Assembly: GCF_004000805.1 (NCBI RefSeq)
Contig: NZ_BILY01000029.1
Coordinates: forward strand, 1-64,000
From: Paenibacillus glycanilyticus NBRC 16618
Lineage (GTDB): Bacteria > Bacillota > Bacilli > Paenibacillales > Paenibacillaceae
Reading direction: 5' to 3'
DNA: 64,000 bases
Shown: positions 26,823 through 35,857 of the stretch, piece by piece
Layout of the letters: each line of letters opens with the position of its first letter
Position numbering within the stretch: the first letter of the stretch is position 1
Notes under the pieces: model-generated
Database searches by the model: none
The model's input: the letters and a program-made list of their open reading frames with translations, nothing else
Told to the model about the DNA's origin: nothing
Translations under genes and position numbers: made by a program

Positions 26823-26851
26823 GATATCCCTCTCTTTCGCACAATAATAAC

Positions 26852-27511
26852 CTACTCGCCTAACACAAACTGCAGCCCCGACCAGAATACGCGGATTGCG
26901 AAATAAACAAAAAGCAGAGCCGAGAAAATCGAAATGATCCTCACGAACTTTGCGCCTAGCGCTTTGCCTGCCCGCCCGCTTAGGTAGGCCATGCCAAGCG
27001 ACCACAATAAGCCGGCGGAAAAGAAGCCCGCGATAAATACCGCAATCGTATAACGGCTATCGCCGTGAACCTCGGCTACAATCGGCCCCGCCGAAGCGAC
27101 AAACCACAGCATAACCGTAGGCGACGACAAGGCCGCTCCGAGTCCAAACAGAAAATCCGCGAGCCTCCGCTTGGGCCGCTGCCCTGCTTCCGATTCCCTC
27201 GCCTTCCAATCGATCATTCTCGGATGGAGCGATTCTTTCGCCATTTTATAAGCAAGCAGAAGCAAAACCGCCGTTCCCGCAATCCATAAAATCCAACGAA
27301 CGACGGTAATCTCGAGTATAAAGCTGAACCCGATCAGCGCAAGCGCAAGATAGGTCAAGTCTCCAAAGCATGAACCGAAACCTATCATAAAGGAAGGCTT
27401 AAAGCCGCGCTCGACCCCGGTTTTAATAATGGCAACGTTCACCATGCCCAAATCCAAACATAGAGATAAAGAAAATAAAAAGCCTTGTATGAATGCTAAC
27501 CCTAAGACCAT
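26852..27511 (-). CDS. LysE/RhtB-family amino acid exporter
   Basis: A membrane protein of 219 residues with six predicted transmembrane segments. The LysE pattern is visible: an N-terminal helix with S-L-C-L-D-L-G-M, GVERGFKPSFMIGFGSCFGDLTYL, and LSSPTVMLWFVASAGP. It probably exports an amino acid or derivative. The start comes eight bases after the acetyltransferase stop with only a modest AGGATGAG site, consistent with coupling. Confidence 0.82.
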   Translation of the reverse strand: MVLGLAFIQGFLFSLSLCLDLGMVNVAIIKTGVERGFKPSFMIGFGSCFGDLTYLALALIGFSFILEITVVRWILWIAGTAVLLLLAYKMAKESLHPRMIDWKARESEAGQRPKRRLADFLFGLGAALSSPTVMLWFVASAGPIVAEVHGDSRYTIAVFIAGFFSAGLLWSLGMAYLSGRAGKALGAKFVRIISIFSALLFVYFAIRVFWSGLQFVLGE

Positions 27512-27519
27512 CTAAACGT

Positions 27520-28284
27520 TCACTCATCCTGCTTCAAAGATTTAACCCGGTACCAATATTCGTATTGCGTCTCGAAACCGAATTTGTCATACAGCCGGTT
27601 TGCGGGTTGGTTCGCCTGAACGACCAATAAATAGGCTTTATCCGCCCCGTTCCGCTTCCCCCAACGAAAAATGTGCAGCAGCAGCTGATAGCCAAGTCCT
27701 CGATTACGGAACCTCTCGGAGGTGACAATATCGTACAAGCCGATATAGCCATGCTCGATTACGCCGATTCCGCATGCCGCCGGAACCCCATCCGCATGCA
27801 ATGTGACAAAGCATAGGCGGAGCGGCATGCCGGTCAGCATCTTGACCGCCGTTTCCCGCTGCTTGTCCGAGAGCGGCATCATCTGCGTAAATTCATCCAG
27901 CCAATGTTCGCTAAGCCGTTCGTCGATCCGGCATGCGAAGTCTGCCGGCTCCGGAAGATCCTCCAGCGCCGCCGTCTTCACGTAAACGGGATCCACCATC
28001 CGGTAGCCCCGCTCCTCCAATAGAGTATCCAGCTGACTAGGTCTTGCAAACGGCGTGATTTTAAATACCGCGTCCAAACCGCGCTCCGCGTACAGCTTCT
28101 CGCAGCGAACGATTTTTTCCATCACTTGGCCATGGCTCTCGTACAGCGGCATCACGCAATTCGAACGCTTCGTATAACCATCCGCGAACCGGAGGAGCCA
28201 GCCGTCGTAAACGACCGTCTGAAGAGACGGCCATGCGTTGAGACTTAACTCTTCTATCATCTGATGCAGCGTGTTCGTCTGCAT
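27520..28284 (-). CDS. GNAT-family N-acetyltransferase
   Basis: A protein of 254 residues. The C-terminal half is a GNAT domain with IGLYDIVTSERFRNRGLGYQ as the acetyl-CoA-binding motif and ANQPANRLYDKFGF at the end. The N-terminal half (GWLLRFADGYTKRSNCVMPL) looks like a second, degenerate GNAT fold. The acceptor is unknown. The ATG at 28284 has AAGGAGG about ten bases upstream, so the first seven codons of the longer frame are not used. Confidence 0.85.
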   Translation of the reverse strand: MQTNTLHQMIEELSLNAWPSLQTVVYDGWLLRFADGYTKRSNCVMPLYESHGQVMEKIVRCEKLYAERGLDAVFKITPFARPSQLDTLLEERGYRMVDPVYVKTAALEDLPEPADFACRIDERLSEHWLDEFTQMMPLSDKQRETAVKMLTGMPLRLCFVTLHADGVPAACGIGVIEHGYIGLYDIVTSERFRNRGLGYQLLLHIFRWGKRNGADKAYLLVVQANQPANRLYDKFGFETQYEYWYRVKSLKQDE

Positions 28285-28301
28285 GTCCAACGTCCTCCTT
28301 T

Positions 28302-28604
28302 TCATAGAAGATGAAACCGTTCCAGCTGCGCATGTAGATTTTCCCGCAAGAGAATTTCTTTTTGCTTAGGCCCCAACAGGTCAAAATGCGGGTATTTATC
28401 CCGTCTATGAATATATCTCGGATTGAGACCGTTATCCCTGCACCATAACGCAAGCTTGTCCAGATCGGAGCAGCCTACCTTGGTTACGGTCTTCATGCCC
28501 GGAAAACGCGGATCCACCCAATAATGCGTCAGGTAGGCAATCTCCCCGCGGGCGACCGCTTCCTTCCATGCCGTCACTTCAGACCTGGAAATCCCGAATG
28601 CCAT
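28302..28604 (-). CDS. YneQ-like conserved small protein
   Basis: A cytosolic protein of 100 residues beginning MAFGISRSEVTAWKEAVARG, with HYWVDPRFPGMKTVTKVGC and YPHFDLLGPKQ. This resembles Bacillus YneQ from memory; no function is known. It lies 17 bases upstream of the acetyltransferase and 19 bases after ywbE on the same strand, so it probably shares their transcript. Confidence 0.7.
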   Translation of the reverse strand: MAFGISRSEVTAWKEAVARGEIAYLTHYWVDPRFPGMKTVTKVGCSDLDKLALWCRDNGLNPRYIHRRDKYPHFDLLGPKQKEILLRENLHAQLERFHLL

Positions 28605-28623
28605 CGCGCTCTAAGCTCCTTTA

Positions 28624-28821
28624 TCACGAATAAATGCGTTTTACTCTTCCGACTTGGCCGTCAGTGAGACGCACCTTGATGCCATGCGGATGCGTCGGCG
28701 AATTCGTAAGCAGATCCTTTACGATGCCGCGCGTCAGCTTCCCCGTCCGCTGATCCTGCTTCAGGACAATATCCACCTCAAGCCCCGGCTTCACCGAAGC
28801 GCGCTCTGTACCGCTATTCAT
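28624..28821 (-). CDS. ywbE: YwbE-family protein
   Basis: A basic protein of 65 residues, DUF2196/YwbE family. The pattern VKPGLEVDIVLKQDQRTGKLTRG, then KDLLTNSPTHPHGIKVRL, ending GRVKRIY, is characteristic. It probably has a small beta-barrel fold and its function is unknown. AAAGGAA precedes the ATG. First gene of a minus-strand run. Confidence 0.88.
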   Translation of the reverse strand: MNSGTERASVKPGLEVDIVLKQDQRTGKLTRGIVKDLLTNSPTHPHGIKVRLTDGQVGRVKRIYS

Positions 28822-28963
28822 TGTTGATCATTCCTTTGTTTGCATGTATGCTTAATAGCTTATGACGCCCAGCATAGCATATGTAGATGAAAGATGCACT
28901 TCCAAGGCACAACTGGTATACTAAACGATAAACGAGTTCGATGAAATGAGGAACATATACAAA

Positions 28964-30670
28964 ATGTCAACTGAATTTATTTCCATGGGTATTATCCCGG
29001 AACTGACCGATGTCCTGCAATCCAATGGGATTACGAGTCCAACTCCCGTGCAAAAGAAAGCAATCCCCGTCCTGCTGTCCGGACAAGACGTCATCGCTCA
29101 GGCCCAAACGGGGACGGGTAAAACGATCGCCTTCACCTTGCCGATTCTGCAGCGCATCGACGTCGAAAAGGAGCAGGTTCAAGCGCTGATTCTGACTCCG
29201 ACGCGCGAGCTGGCTATCCAGATTACAAGCGAGCTGAAAAAGCTTGCCGCGGCGGTTGGTGCCAAAGTCCTTGCCGCATACGGCGGACAAGACGTAGACG
29301 CGCAAATTCGCAAGCTTAACAATTCGCCTCACATCGTTGTGGCTACGCCCGGCCGCTTGATCGACCATATGAGACGCGAGACGATCAACCTCGGCAAGCT
29401 GAAGATGCTTGTACTCGACGAAGCGGATCAAATGCTTCACATGGGCTTCCTGCCCGAAGTGCAAAATATCGTTGAACAGACGCCTCGCGCCCGTCAAACG
29501 ATGCTCTTCTCGGCTACCATGCCGGATCAGATCAAACGTCTCGCCGAGAATTACATGAAGACTCCGGTCGATATTAAAATTCAAAGCGCGAATGTCACGT
29601 TGGACAATATCAAACAGCTGGTTATTGAGACGACTGACCGCGGACGCCAAAAAGCGCTGATTTCCATGATCGAAACACAGCGCCCTTATCTGGCCGTTAT
29701 TTTCTGCCGGACGAAGGTTCGCGCAAAAAAACTAAACAAGGATCTTCAAGACCACGGCTTCGAATCGGACGAGCTGCATGGCGATCTTACGCAAGCCAAA
29801 CGCGAGCAGGTCATGAAACGCTTCCGCGATGCGAAGCTTCAAATTCTGGTCGCAACGGACGTGGCGGCACGCGGCCTTGACGTTGAAGGCGTTACCCATG
29901 TGTTCAACTACGATGTGCCAACCGACTCCGAGATTTACATCCATCGGATCGGCCGGACAGGCCGTGCCGGACAACGCGGCGTGGCAATTACCATCGCATC
30001 GCCTTACGACCGCGGTGCGGTTGCCCATATCGAGCGCAGCATCAATGCTGTACTTGAGCGCCGCACGGTTGAACCGGACGGCACAATCGTGAAGACTAGC
30101 GCTCCGCGTTCCGGCAGCGAAGGCAAGAGCTATGACAAAAAACCGGATCGCGGAGGCCGCGGTCGCGGCAATCGCGACTTCAAACCGGCGCAAGGCGGAC
30201 GGGGCGGCAGAGGCGAGCGCAATGAGCGCGGCGCGGGTGCAGGCCGTTCGCAAGCAGGCGGACGCGGCAAGCCGGAACGAGCTGCCGTCAGCGGCACCGA
30301 GGGCAATCCGTGGGAAGCTGCTGCTCCCGAACGCGGCGGCAGAGGCGGCGAACGCGAATCCGGACGCGGTGGCAGAGACGCTCGCGGCGGCAGAGGCGAA
30401 CGGGCTCAAGGCGGTTCTGCTCGCGGCAATACGCGCGGCGCAGCAACCGGCAGCGGCAGAGGCGAACGGAGCCAAGACGGCGCAGCACGCGGTAATACGC
30501 GCGGCGCGGCAGCTGGCGGCGGCAGATGGGAAGGCCGTCCAAGCAGCGGCAAAGATTCACGCGGCTCGGGCGGCAGCGCTCCACGCAGCGGCAGAGATTC
30601 GCGCGGTGGCAATAACGGCGGCGGTTCCCGTGGTCCTGCTCCCGGCGGTCGACGCGGACGCAACAGATAA
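28964..30670 (+). CDS. DEAD-box RNA helicase with long RGG-rich tail
   Basis: An ATP-dependent RNA helicase of 568 residues. All core motifs are present: Q motif (ITSPTPVQ), [22 protein letters not shown] (VLDEADQML), SAT, ARGLD and [10 protein letters not shown]. After residue 375 comes an Arg/Gly-rich tail of about 190 residues that contains a tandem 22-residue repeat (nucleotides 30395-30460 and 30461-30526). Such tails bind RNA and can drive condensation. ATG 28964 follows TGAGGAA; an ATG at 28946 has no site. A second helicase, cshA, is at 62.4-64.0 kb. Confidence 0.93.
   Translation: MSTEFISMGIIPELTDVLQSNGITSPTPVQKKAIPVLLSGQDVIAQAQTGTGKTIAFTLPILQRIDVEKEQVQALILTPTRELAIQITSELKKLAAAVGAKVLAAYGGQDVDAQIRKLNNSPHIVVATPGRLIDHMRRETINLGKLKMLVLDEADQMLHMGFLPEVQNIVEQTPRARQTMLFSATMPDQIKRLAENYMKTPVDIKIQSANVTLDNIKQLVIETTDRGRQKALISMIETQRPYLAVIFCRTKVRAKKLNKDLQDHGFESDELHGDLTQAKREQVMKRFRDAKLQILVATDVAARGLDVEGVTHVFNYDVPTDSEIYIHRIGRTGRAGQRGVAITIASPYDRGAVAHIERSINAVLERRTVEPDGTIVKTSAPRSGSEGKSYDKKPDRGGRGRGNRDFKPAQGGRGGRGERNERGAGAGRSQAGGRGKPERAAVSGTEGNPWEAAAPERGGRGGERESGRGGRDARGGRGERAQGGSARGNTRGAATGSGRGERSQDGAARGNTRGAAAGGGRWEGRPSSGKDSRGSGGSAPRSGRDSRGGNNGGGSRGPAPGGRRGRNR
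30395..30526 (+). repeat. Tandem 66-bp repeat in the helicase tail
   Basis: Two in-frame 66-bp units encode GERAQGGSARGNTRGAATGS-GR and GERSQDGAARGNTRGAAAGG-GR (hyphens only break the strings). This suggests growth of the RGG tail by duplication. Confidence 0.8.
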
Positions 30671-30691
30671 GCATAAAGGAGTTGCAGTACA

Positions 30692-32083
30692 TTGAAGAAC
30701 GTGCAGCTGCCGGAGGCTTATGTCCGGCAAATGCAGGCTCTTCTCGGAAGGGAAGAAGCCGAGCGGTTTCTTGACAGCTACAATGATGCCCGTGTTTACG
30801 GGCTTCGGTTTAATCCTTTGAAATGTCGACAACCAATCGGGGACCAAGCGGCTGCTCTTAAGCAGCCGTTTCATTTGGAGCCCGTACCTTGGTGCAAAAC
30901 CGGTTACTATTATGACGAAGCTTCAAGACCCGGCAAGCATCCTTATCATACAGCCGGTCTTTATTATATCCAGGAGCCGTCCGCCATGTCGGCGGCCGAG
31001 CTGCTGGATGCCCGGCCCGGCGAGACGGTTCTTGATTTCGCGGCCGCTCCGGGCGGCAAAACGACGCAAATCGCCGGCAGCATGAATGGCGAAGGCCTGC
31101 TGATCGCCAATGAGATCCATCCTGCCCGAGCGAAAATTTTAAGCGAAAACGTTGAACGTCTCGGCATCCGCAACGCTGTTGTTACGAATGCCGCGCCGCA
31201 TGAGCTGTCGAGACGGTTTCCCGCCTTTTTCGACCGCATCATGCTGGATTCTCCTTGCTCGGGTGAAGGCATGTTCCGCAAGGATGAAGATGCGGTAGCC
31301 GAATGGTCGGAGGCTCATGTCGCCTATTGCGCCGAACGCTCGTCCGAAATTCTGGAGCATGCCGCGGTCATGCTTAAGCCCGGCGGCATACTCGTCTACT
31401 CGACCTGTACGTTTAACCGTGCCGAGAACGAGGATACGATCGAGCAATTCGTTGCCAATCACCCTTCCTTCCAGGTTGAACAAATCGAGCGTTTATGGCC
31501 GCAGCAGGTCCGCGGCGAAGGACATTTTGTCGCCCGCCTGCGGAAAACGTCCGAAGGCGAGCAGCCTGAGTCGGCGGATGAACCGGCAAAAGGCAGAGAC
31601 AAACGGCGCGATAAACGCGCGGCGGGACGGCCCAAGCCGCTGACGGCCGAGATGGCCTTGTTCCACAGCTTTGCCGAGCAGGCATTGCCCGGCTTCGAGC
31701 TTGGTCCGGGCGAGCCGCTTCGCTTCGGCGACGCCCTCTATTGGCTGCCCCATCAAACAAACGGCAGCTTTGGCGCCTCCGATCTTGACGGCCTTAAGGT
31801 CGCGCGGCCCGGCCTTCATCTCGGCGATATCCGCAAGAACCGGCTGGAGCCGGCGCATGCGCTTGCTCTCGCGATTCAAGCGGAGGACGCAACGTGGGTA
31901 CGGAGCTATCCTCCTGATGCGGCGGAGATTGCCGCTTACCTTCGCGGAGAGACGCTGCCCGCTGCGGGCGAAGAGAGCGGCTGGGGCCTTGTTGCCGTAG
32001 ACGGGCTTCCGCTTGGCTGGGCTAAAGCAAGCGGCGGCCAGCTTAAGAACCATCTGCCGAAAGGGCTTCGGCGTTTCAATTAA
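30692..32083 (+). CDS. RsmF/NOL1-type RNA (cytosine-5) methyltransferase, copy 1
   Basis: A protein of 463 residues. SAM-binding Rossmann domain: VLDFAAAPGGKTTQ near residue 110. Catalytic cysteines lie in MLDSPCSGEGMFRKDE and in YSTCTF, as in m5C methyltransferases of the NOL1/NOP2/Sun group. The C-terminus is an RsmF-like PUA-type domain (ALAIQ ... YLRGETLP ... GWGLVAVDGLPLGWAK). It starts with TTG after AAAGGAG. A paralog lies 2 kb away on the other strand. The target is presumably rRNA, unproven. Confidence 0.88.
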   Translation: MKNVQLPEAYVRQMQALLGREEAERFLDSYNDARVYGLRFNPLKCRQPIGDQAAALKQPFHLEPVPWCKTGYYYDEASRPGKHPYHTAGLYYIQEPSAMSAAELLDARPGETVLDFAAAPGGKTTQIAGSMNGEGLLIANEIHPARAKILSENVERLGIRNAVVTNAAPHELSRRFPAFFDRIMLDSPCSGEGMFRKDEDAVAEWSEAHVAYCAERSSEILEHAAVMLKPGGILVYSTCTFNRAENEDTIEQFVANHPSFQVEQIERLWPQQVRGEGHFVARLRKTSEGEQPESADEPAKGRDKRRDKRAAGRPKPLTAEMALFHSFAEQALPGFELGPGEPLRFGDALYWLPHQTNGSFGASDLDGLKVARPGLHLGDIRKNRLEPAHALALAIQAEDATWVRSYPPDAAEIAAYLRGETLPAAGEESGWGLVAVDGLPLGWAKASGGQLKNHLPKGLRRFN

Positions 32084-32290
32084 TACCGCGGCGAATGCCG
32101 GGGATGATGCCGAAACCCGCTGCCAGCAAGCTTTTTCCTTCTGGGTAACTACCCAAATCCCGATGTATCGTGACAGGAGTCCATTCCAAAGAAGGCCTCC
32201 CACAATACTATACGGTATACCGAACAGAGGGCGAATGTACTCGAGTGACAGCAGCCTTCCAGCGGAATATAATCACAAGGAGGAATTAGC

Positions 32291-32386
32291 ATGTCTGGCG
32301 TATATGGAGGCGGCGTCAATACGGTAGGTTTCATCCTTGTCCTTTTCATTCTTCTGGTAATCATCATTAGAGGAGTTTGGCACTAA
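32291..32386 (+). CDS. YjcZ-type tiny sporulation membrane protein
   Basis: A 31-residue protein: a short glycine-rich start (MSGVYGGG), one hydrophobic helix (VGFILVLFILLVIIIRG), and the end VWH. This matches the YjcZ/sporulation-protein pattern of Bacillales spore coat-associated mini-proteins. The ribosome site AAGGAGG lies seven bases before the ATG. A terminator follows within 25 bases, supporting a real transcription unit. A sporulation promoter could not be assigned. Confidence 0.8.
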   Translation: MSGVYGGGVNTVGFILVLFILLVIIIRGVWH

Positions 32387-32408
32387 GGACTTGGTACTAA
32401 ACCCAATG

Positions 32409-32459
32409 AAAGAAGGGGCAGCTCCCGAGGTCGACATCACCAAGGGGGCTGCCCCTTCT
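32409..32459. terminator. Terminator between yjcZ-like gene and HAD gene
   Basis: GAAGGGGCAGCTCCC (32411-32425) pairs with GGGGGCTGCCCCTTC (32443-32457); it can serve both convergent genes. Confidence 0.8.
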
Positions 32460-32480
32460 TATTGTTCATTCTCAATCCGC

Positions 32481-33278
32481 TCAGCTCCAGGCGAACTCCC
32501 GAAGGGCGTACGCAACGCCATCCTCGGCGTTGGAACGTCCCACGACATCCGCCGCTTCCTTTACCCCGTCCGGGGAGTTGCCCATCGCAATTCCGCAGCC
32601 GGCAAACTCCAGCATGGAAATGTCGTTATAATAATTGCCGATCGCAAGAATCCGGCTCCGGTCAATGCCATGGCTGAGAGCAAATTGCCGCAATGCTCTG
32701 CCCTTGCTTGCTTCCGGATGATGCACGTCGATAAAGAAATCGCCGCTTCGGATCGTCTGCAGGGACGACGGCCATTTCTCCCATTCCTCCTGCACCCGGT
32801 CCATCACCTCTTTGCTGCCGAATACCGTAAACTTGACAAGCCCCTGCGGCAGGCTGGCTCCTTGTCCCAGAACGGAAGGCGACGCATGGAACTTGCTGTA
32901 CATATCGGATACCTCTGGCGTTAACGATTCAACCATCATTTCAAAAGCCGTATTTACGTCGTAATGGACTTGATTTTTCCGGCAATAATCCACGAATGGT
33001 TCCAGCTGCTGCGGCGCGATCTCGTATTGGTGGATGATTTTCCTCGTATCCGAGTCAATCGTCGCTCCGCCGTTATGCGTAATAATCGTACCGGTCAGCT
33101 CTAACTCCTCCAGTACCGGAAAGACGCTGAAAGGCGCCCGGCCCGTGCATAATACAATGCTTGCTCCCCGGTCTGCCGCTTCCCGCACGGCTTCACGAGT
33201 CTTGCTTGTCAGTTGATGATCATCCGTCAATAAGGTGCCATCTACATCAAGCGCAATCAAATCATACTGTAATGCCAT
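32481..33278 (-). CDS. Cof-type HAD hydrolase
   Basis: A HAD phosphatase of the Cof/YkrA type, 265 residues, likely acting on sugar phosphates or flavin phosphates. Motif I is LDVDGTL near residue 10, motif II CTGRAP, a conserved Lys in SKGRALRQF, and motif IV is GNYYND, where the usual first Asp (GD) is Asn but the second Asp remains. The ATG at 33278 has GGAGAGA upstream; the longer frame has no site. Confidence 0.88.
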   Translation of the reverse strand: MALQYDLIALDVDGTLLTDDHQLTSKTREAVREAADRGASIVLCTGRAPFSVFPVLEELELTGTIITHNGGATIDSDTRKIIHQYEIAPQQLEPFVDYCRKNQVHYDVNTAFEMMVESLTPEVSDMYSKFHASPSVLGQGASLPQGLVKFTVFGSKEVMDRVQEEWEKWPSSLQTIRSGDFFIDVHHPEASKGRALRQFALSHGIDRSRILAIGNYYNDISMLEFAGCGIAMGNSPDGVKEAADVVGRSNAEDGVAYALREFAWS

Positions 33279-33306
33279 ACGATTCTCTCCATCCCGGTCT
33301 CTATTT

Positions 33307-34056
33307 TTAATCCGCAGCCCGGTGAGCGCGCAAAAGCGCGATTTCCTCATCGGTTAATTCGCGGTAAGTCCCTTCCTCCAGGTCGGCATCCAGCTCAAGC
33401 GGTCCCATCGATACCCTTTTCAGGTATACAACCTTTTTGCCTACCGCTTCGAACATCCGCTTCACCTGATGGAACTTCCCTTCCATTATCGTAAGCGATA
33501 TGACCGAAGTTACGCCACCCTCGCCGCCGTCCTTTTTCAATATCTTTAAATCCGAAGGCATCGTGACGTATCCGTCATCCAGCGTAACGCCGGCCTTGAA
33601 TTGCGTCTGATCCTCTTCGCCGACATCGCCATGCACAACCGCTTCATAGGTTTTGGGAACATGCTTGCGCGGCGACAGAAGCTCATGCGCCAGCTGTCCG
33701 TCATTCGTGAGCAGCAGGAGACCAACCGTATCCTTGTCCAATCTTCCGACCGGGAACGGATCCATTACTTGATCCTCCGGCTCAAGCAAATCGATAACCG
33801 TCCGTTCGCGGCGGTCTTCCGTAGCGGAGATGACGCCGGGAGGCTTGTTCATCATCAAGTAAATAACCTCTCGGTACATCACCCGTTCCCCGTCGAACGA
33901 AACCTCATCGAGCTCCGGATCAACGAGTTGCCCGCTGTCTTTGACGACTTTTCCGGCTACCGTAACTTTTCCCTGCTTCACCAGCTTCTTGATCTCGCTG
34001 CGGGTTCCGTATCCGGTATGGGACAGAAGCTTGTCTATCCGCATCTTTTTACCCAA
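33307..34056 (-). CDS. rsuA: RsuA-type 16S rRNA pseudouridine synthase
   Basis: A pseudouridine synthase of 249 residues. An N-terminal S4 RNA-binding domain (MRIDKLLSHTGYGTRSEIKK) is followed by a catalytic domain with the signature GRLDKDTVGLLLLTNDG, which contains the catalytic Asp. It resembles Bacillus YtzG/RsuA, which modify 16S rRNA. It starts with TTG one base after the upstream methyltransferase stop, using GGAGG in that gene's end, so the two are coupled. Confidence 0.9.
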   Translation of the reverse strand: MGKKMRIDKLLSHTGYGTRSEIKKLVKQGKVTVAGKVVKDSGQLVDPELDEVSFDGERVMYREVIYLMMNKPPGVISATEDRRERTVIDLLEPEDQVMDPFPVGRLDKDTVGLLLLTNDGQLAHELLSPRKHVPKTYEAVVHGDVGEEDQTQFKAGVTLDDGYVTMPSDLKILKKDGGEGGVTSVISLTIMEGKFHQVKRMFEAVGKKVVYLKRVSMGPLELDADLEEGTYRELTDEEIALLRAHRAAD

Positions 34057-34057
34057 C

Positions 34058-35662
34058 TTACATCCACCTCCAGCCAGCCGGCAGCTCGTTCTTCAGCATG
34101 CCGTCTCCCGTATATTTTCCCCACCCGACCGGATAACCGTCCGTGCATACAAGCACGTATCCTTTAAGCGGCTGTGCGGGATTTCCTTCAATCTTTATGT
34201 TATGGGCTTCTACAAAAAGCGTCTCGCCTTTCAAATACCGGATAATTTCGGGACTATCCGACGCAAAATCGAGCGATCGTACGGCTTCCGAATGCCGGAG
34301 CCCCATGGCAAGCGCTTGCGAAGGCTCGAATCGGTTGCGGCCCGCTTCCCCGACGTACCAGCCGGCGCGCACGACATGCAAACCGTCTAATGAAGGCATT
34401 CCTTCCGGCTGAAGATAGATACGAGAGCCAAAGCTCTGAATAGACCCCGTACCGGCAAAACTACCCGACAGCTCTTGATCCGCGAAAGAATGCCATGACG
34501 CGGCTGCATCAACAACCTCCGGCTGGCCTTTGCCTGAATGCCGTACCGAACCGCCAGCCCGCTGAAGCTTGCCGCCGTCTTTTGCTCCGCGGCCGCCCTT
34601 CTTCTCCGCTGCACGCAAGGCAGCGCCTGCATTGCCCTTTACTTTTTTTCTTTTTACGTTGTCTTCCTCCATCTGGATAAGGGGCTCATTGTAAGGCATT
34701 CCCTCCGTGGGAGCCGTGCCTTTGCGGGTCAGCACCGCCGCGTAATGACCCTCGCCTTCGATATGGTGAGGCCACAGCCGGACCGTTCCCGCCAGCGACG
34801 CCGATTGCTCGGCCGCAAGACCTTCGCCCGCTTCTCCAGCCCATTCCGGATGCCCCGGCTTCCAGCCGAATTGATGCTGAACCGGCTTAACCTCGAAATC
34901 CGGATATTCGGCAAGCAGCTCCGCGATTTGAGCTTCGTTTTCTTCCGGAGAGAATGTGCAGGTTGAATAGACCAAAATGCCTCCCGGAGCCAGCATTGCT
35001 GCCGCATCGCGTAAAATAGGCCTCTGCATCGCCGAGCAGCGTTCGATGGAATGCTTCTCCCATTCCGCGATCATCGACTCATCCTTGCGGAACATGCCTT
35101 CTCCCGAGCATGGCGCGTCGACCAGTATGCGGTCGAACCATTCCCGGAAGACCGGCGCAAGAGCCGACGGCTCCTCGTTTAATACAACGGCGTTGCGGAC
35201 GCCGGCCAGCTCGATGTTTTTGGCAAGCGCCTTCGTCCGTTCCCTGGCGTTGTCGTTGCTTACCAGCACGCCAGCGCCTTGCAGCTTGGCCGCAATCTGA
35301 GTCGACTTGCCGCCCGGCGCCGCGCATAGATCAAGCACGCGATGTCCGGGATGGACATCAAGCAGCTCAACCGGAGCCATCGCGCTTGGCTCTTGAATAT
35401 AGTAAAGACCGGCATGATAATGCGGATGCTTGCCCGGTCTTGCTCCTTCTTCATAATAAAAGCCTTCCGGCGCCCACGGGATCGGGCGAACGGCTTCTCC
35501 CATCGGCGAGATCGGCTTCCACTCTTCGGCACCCAGCTTCAAACGGTTGATCCGGATACCGTACACACGAGGATCCTCGTAGGAAGACATAAACCGGTCA
35601 AACTCTTCTCCAAGCAGTGATTTCATTTTTGTCGTAAAAGCAATCGGCAAATAGCCGGACAT
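34058..35662 (-). CDS. RsmF/NOL1-type RNA (cytosine-5) methyltransferase, copy 2
   Basis: A 534-residue paralog of the 30.7 kb gene with the same order: an N-terminal region (SSYEDPRVYGIRINRLK), VLDLCAAPGGKSTQ, VDAPCSGEGMFRKDE, YSTCTFSPEENE, and a C-terminal RsmF-like domain ending GYPVGWGKYTGDGMLKNELP. It has a Lys/Gly-rich insert near residues 330-390. The ATG at 35662 has AAGGGGAT upstream. It is coupled to the pseudouridine synthase gene, giving an rRNA-modification pair. Confidence 0.88.
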   Translation of the reverse strand: MSGYLPIAFTTKMKSLLGEEFDRFMSSYEDPRVYGIRINRLKLGAEEWKPISPMGEAVRPIPWAPEGFYYEEGARPGKHPHYHAGLYYIQEPSAMAPVELLDVHPGHRVLDLCAAPGGKSTQIAAKLQGAGVLVSNDNARERTKALAKNIELAGVRNAVVLNEEPSALAPVFREWFDRILVDAPCSGEGMFRKDESMIAEWEKHSIERCSAMQRPILRDAAAMLAPGGILVYSTCTFSPEENEAQIAELLAEYPDFEVKPVQHQFGWKPGHPEWAGEAGEGLAAEQSASLAGTVRLWPHHIEGEGHYAAVLTRKGTAPTEGMPYNEPLIQMEEDNVKRKKVKGNAGAALRAAEKKGGRGAKDGGKLQRAGGSVRHSGKGQPEVVDAAASWHSFADQELSGSFAGTGSIQSFGSRIYLQPEGMPSLDGLHVVRAGWYVGEAGRNRFEPSQALAMGLRHSEAVRSLDFASDSPEIIRYLKGETLFVEAHNIKIEGNPAQPLKGYVLVCTDGYPVGWGKYTGDGMLKNELPAGWRWM

Positions 35663-35762
35663 CTGGTCATCCCCTTGCAAGCAGCTAAAATACGTTAGAA
35701 ATATAACATCGAGTATACTCTAATGCATCTCTAATTAGAAGGGCTGAGCATTTGTGATCAAT

Positions 35763-35846
35763 ATGTGAAATTAATCACAACCCCTTGTTAATTTGATAAA
35801 AGTGGCATATGATAAGAGCAACAAGAGATTGTGAATTAATTCACAC
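35763..35846 (+). promoter_or_regulatory. nox promoter flanked by two Rex operators
   Basis: The promoter is TTGTTA (35785-35790) and TATGAT (35808-35813), 17 bp apart. ATGTGAAATTAATCACAA (35763-35780) lies just upstream and TTGTGAATTAATTCACAC (35829-35846) just downstream of the predicted start. Each differs from the Rex consensus TTGTGA-N6-TCACAA by one base. Confidence 0.8.
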
Positions 35847-35857
35847 AAGATGAAGCG

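Noticed and set aside
32245-32273. GTGACA-17-TATAAT promoter-like pair before the YjcZ-type gene
   Set aside because: The start of RNA would fall inside the AAGGAGG ribosome site, so the transcript would lack it. Probably chance; a sporulation promoter is more likely but could not be identified.
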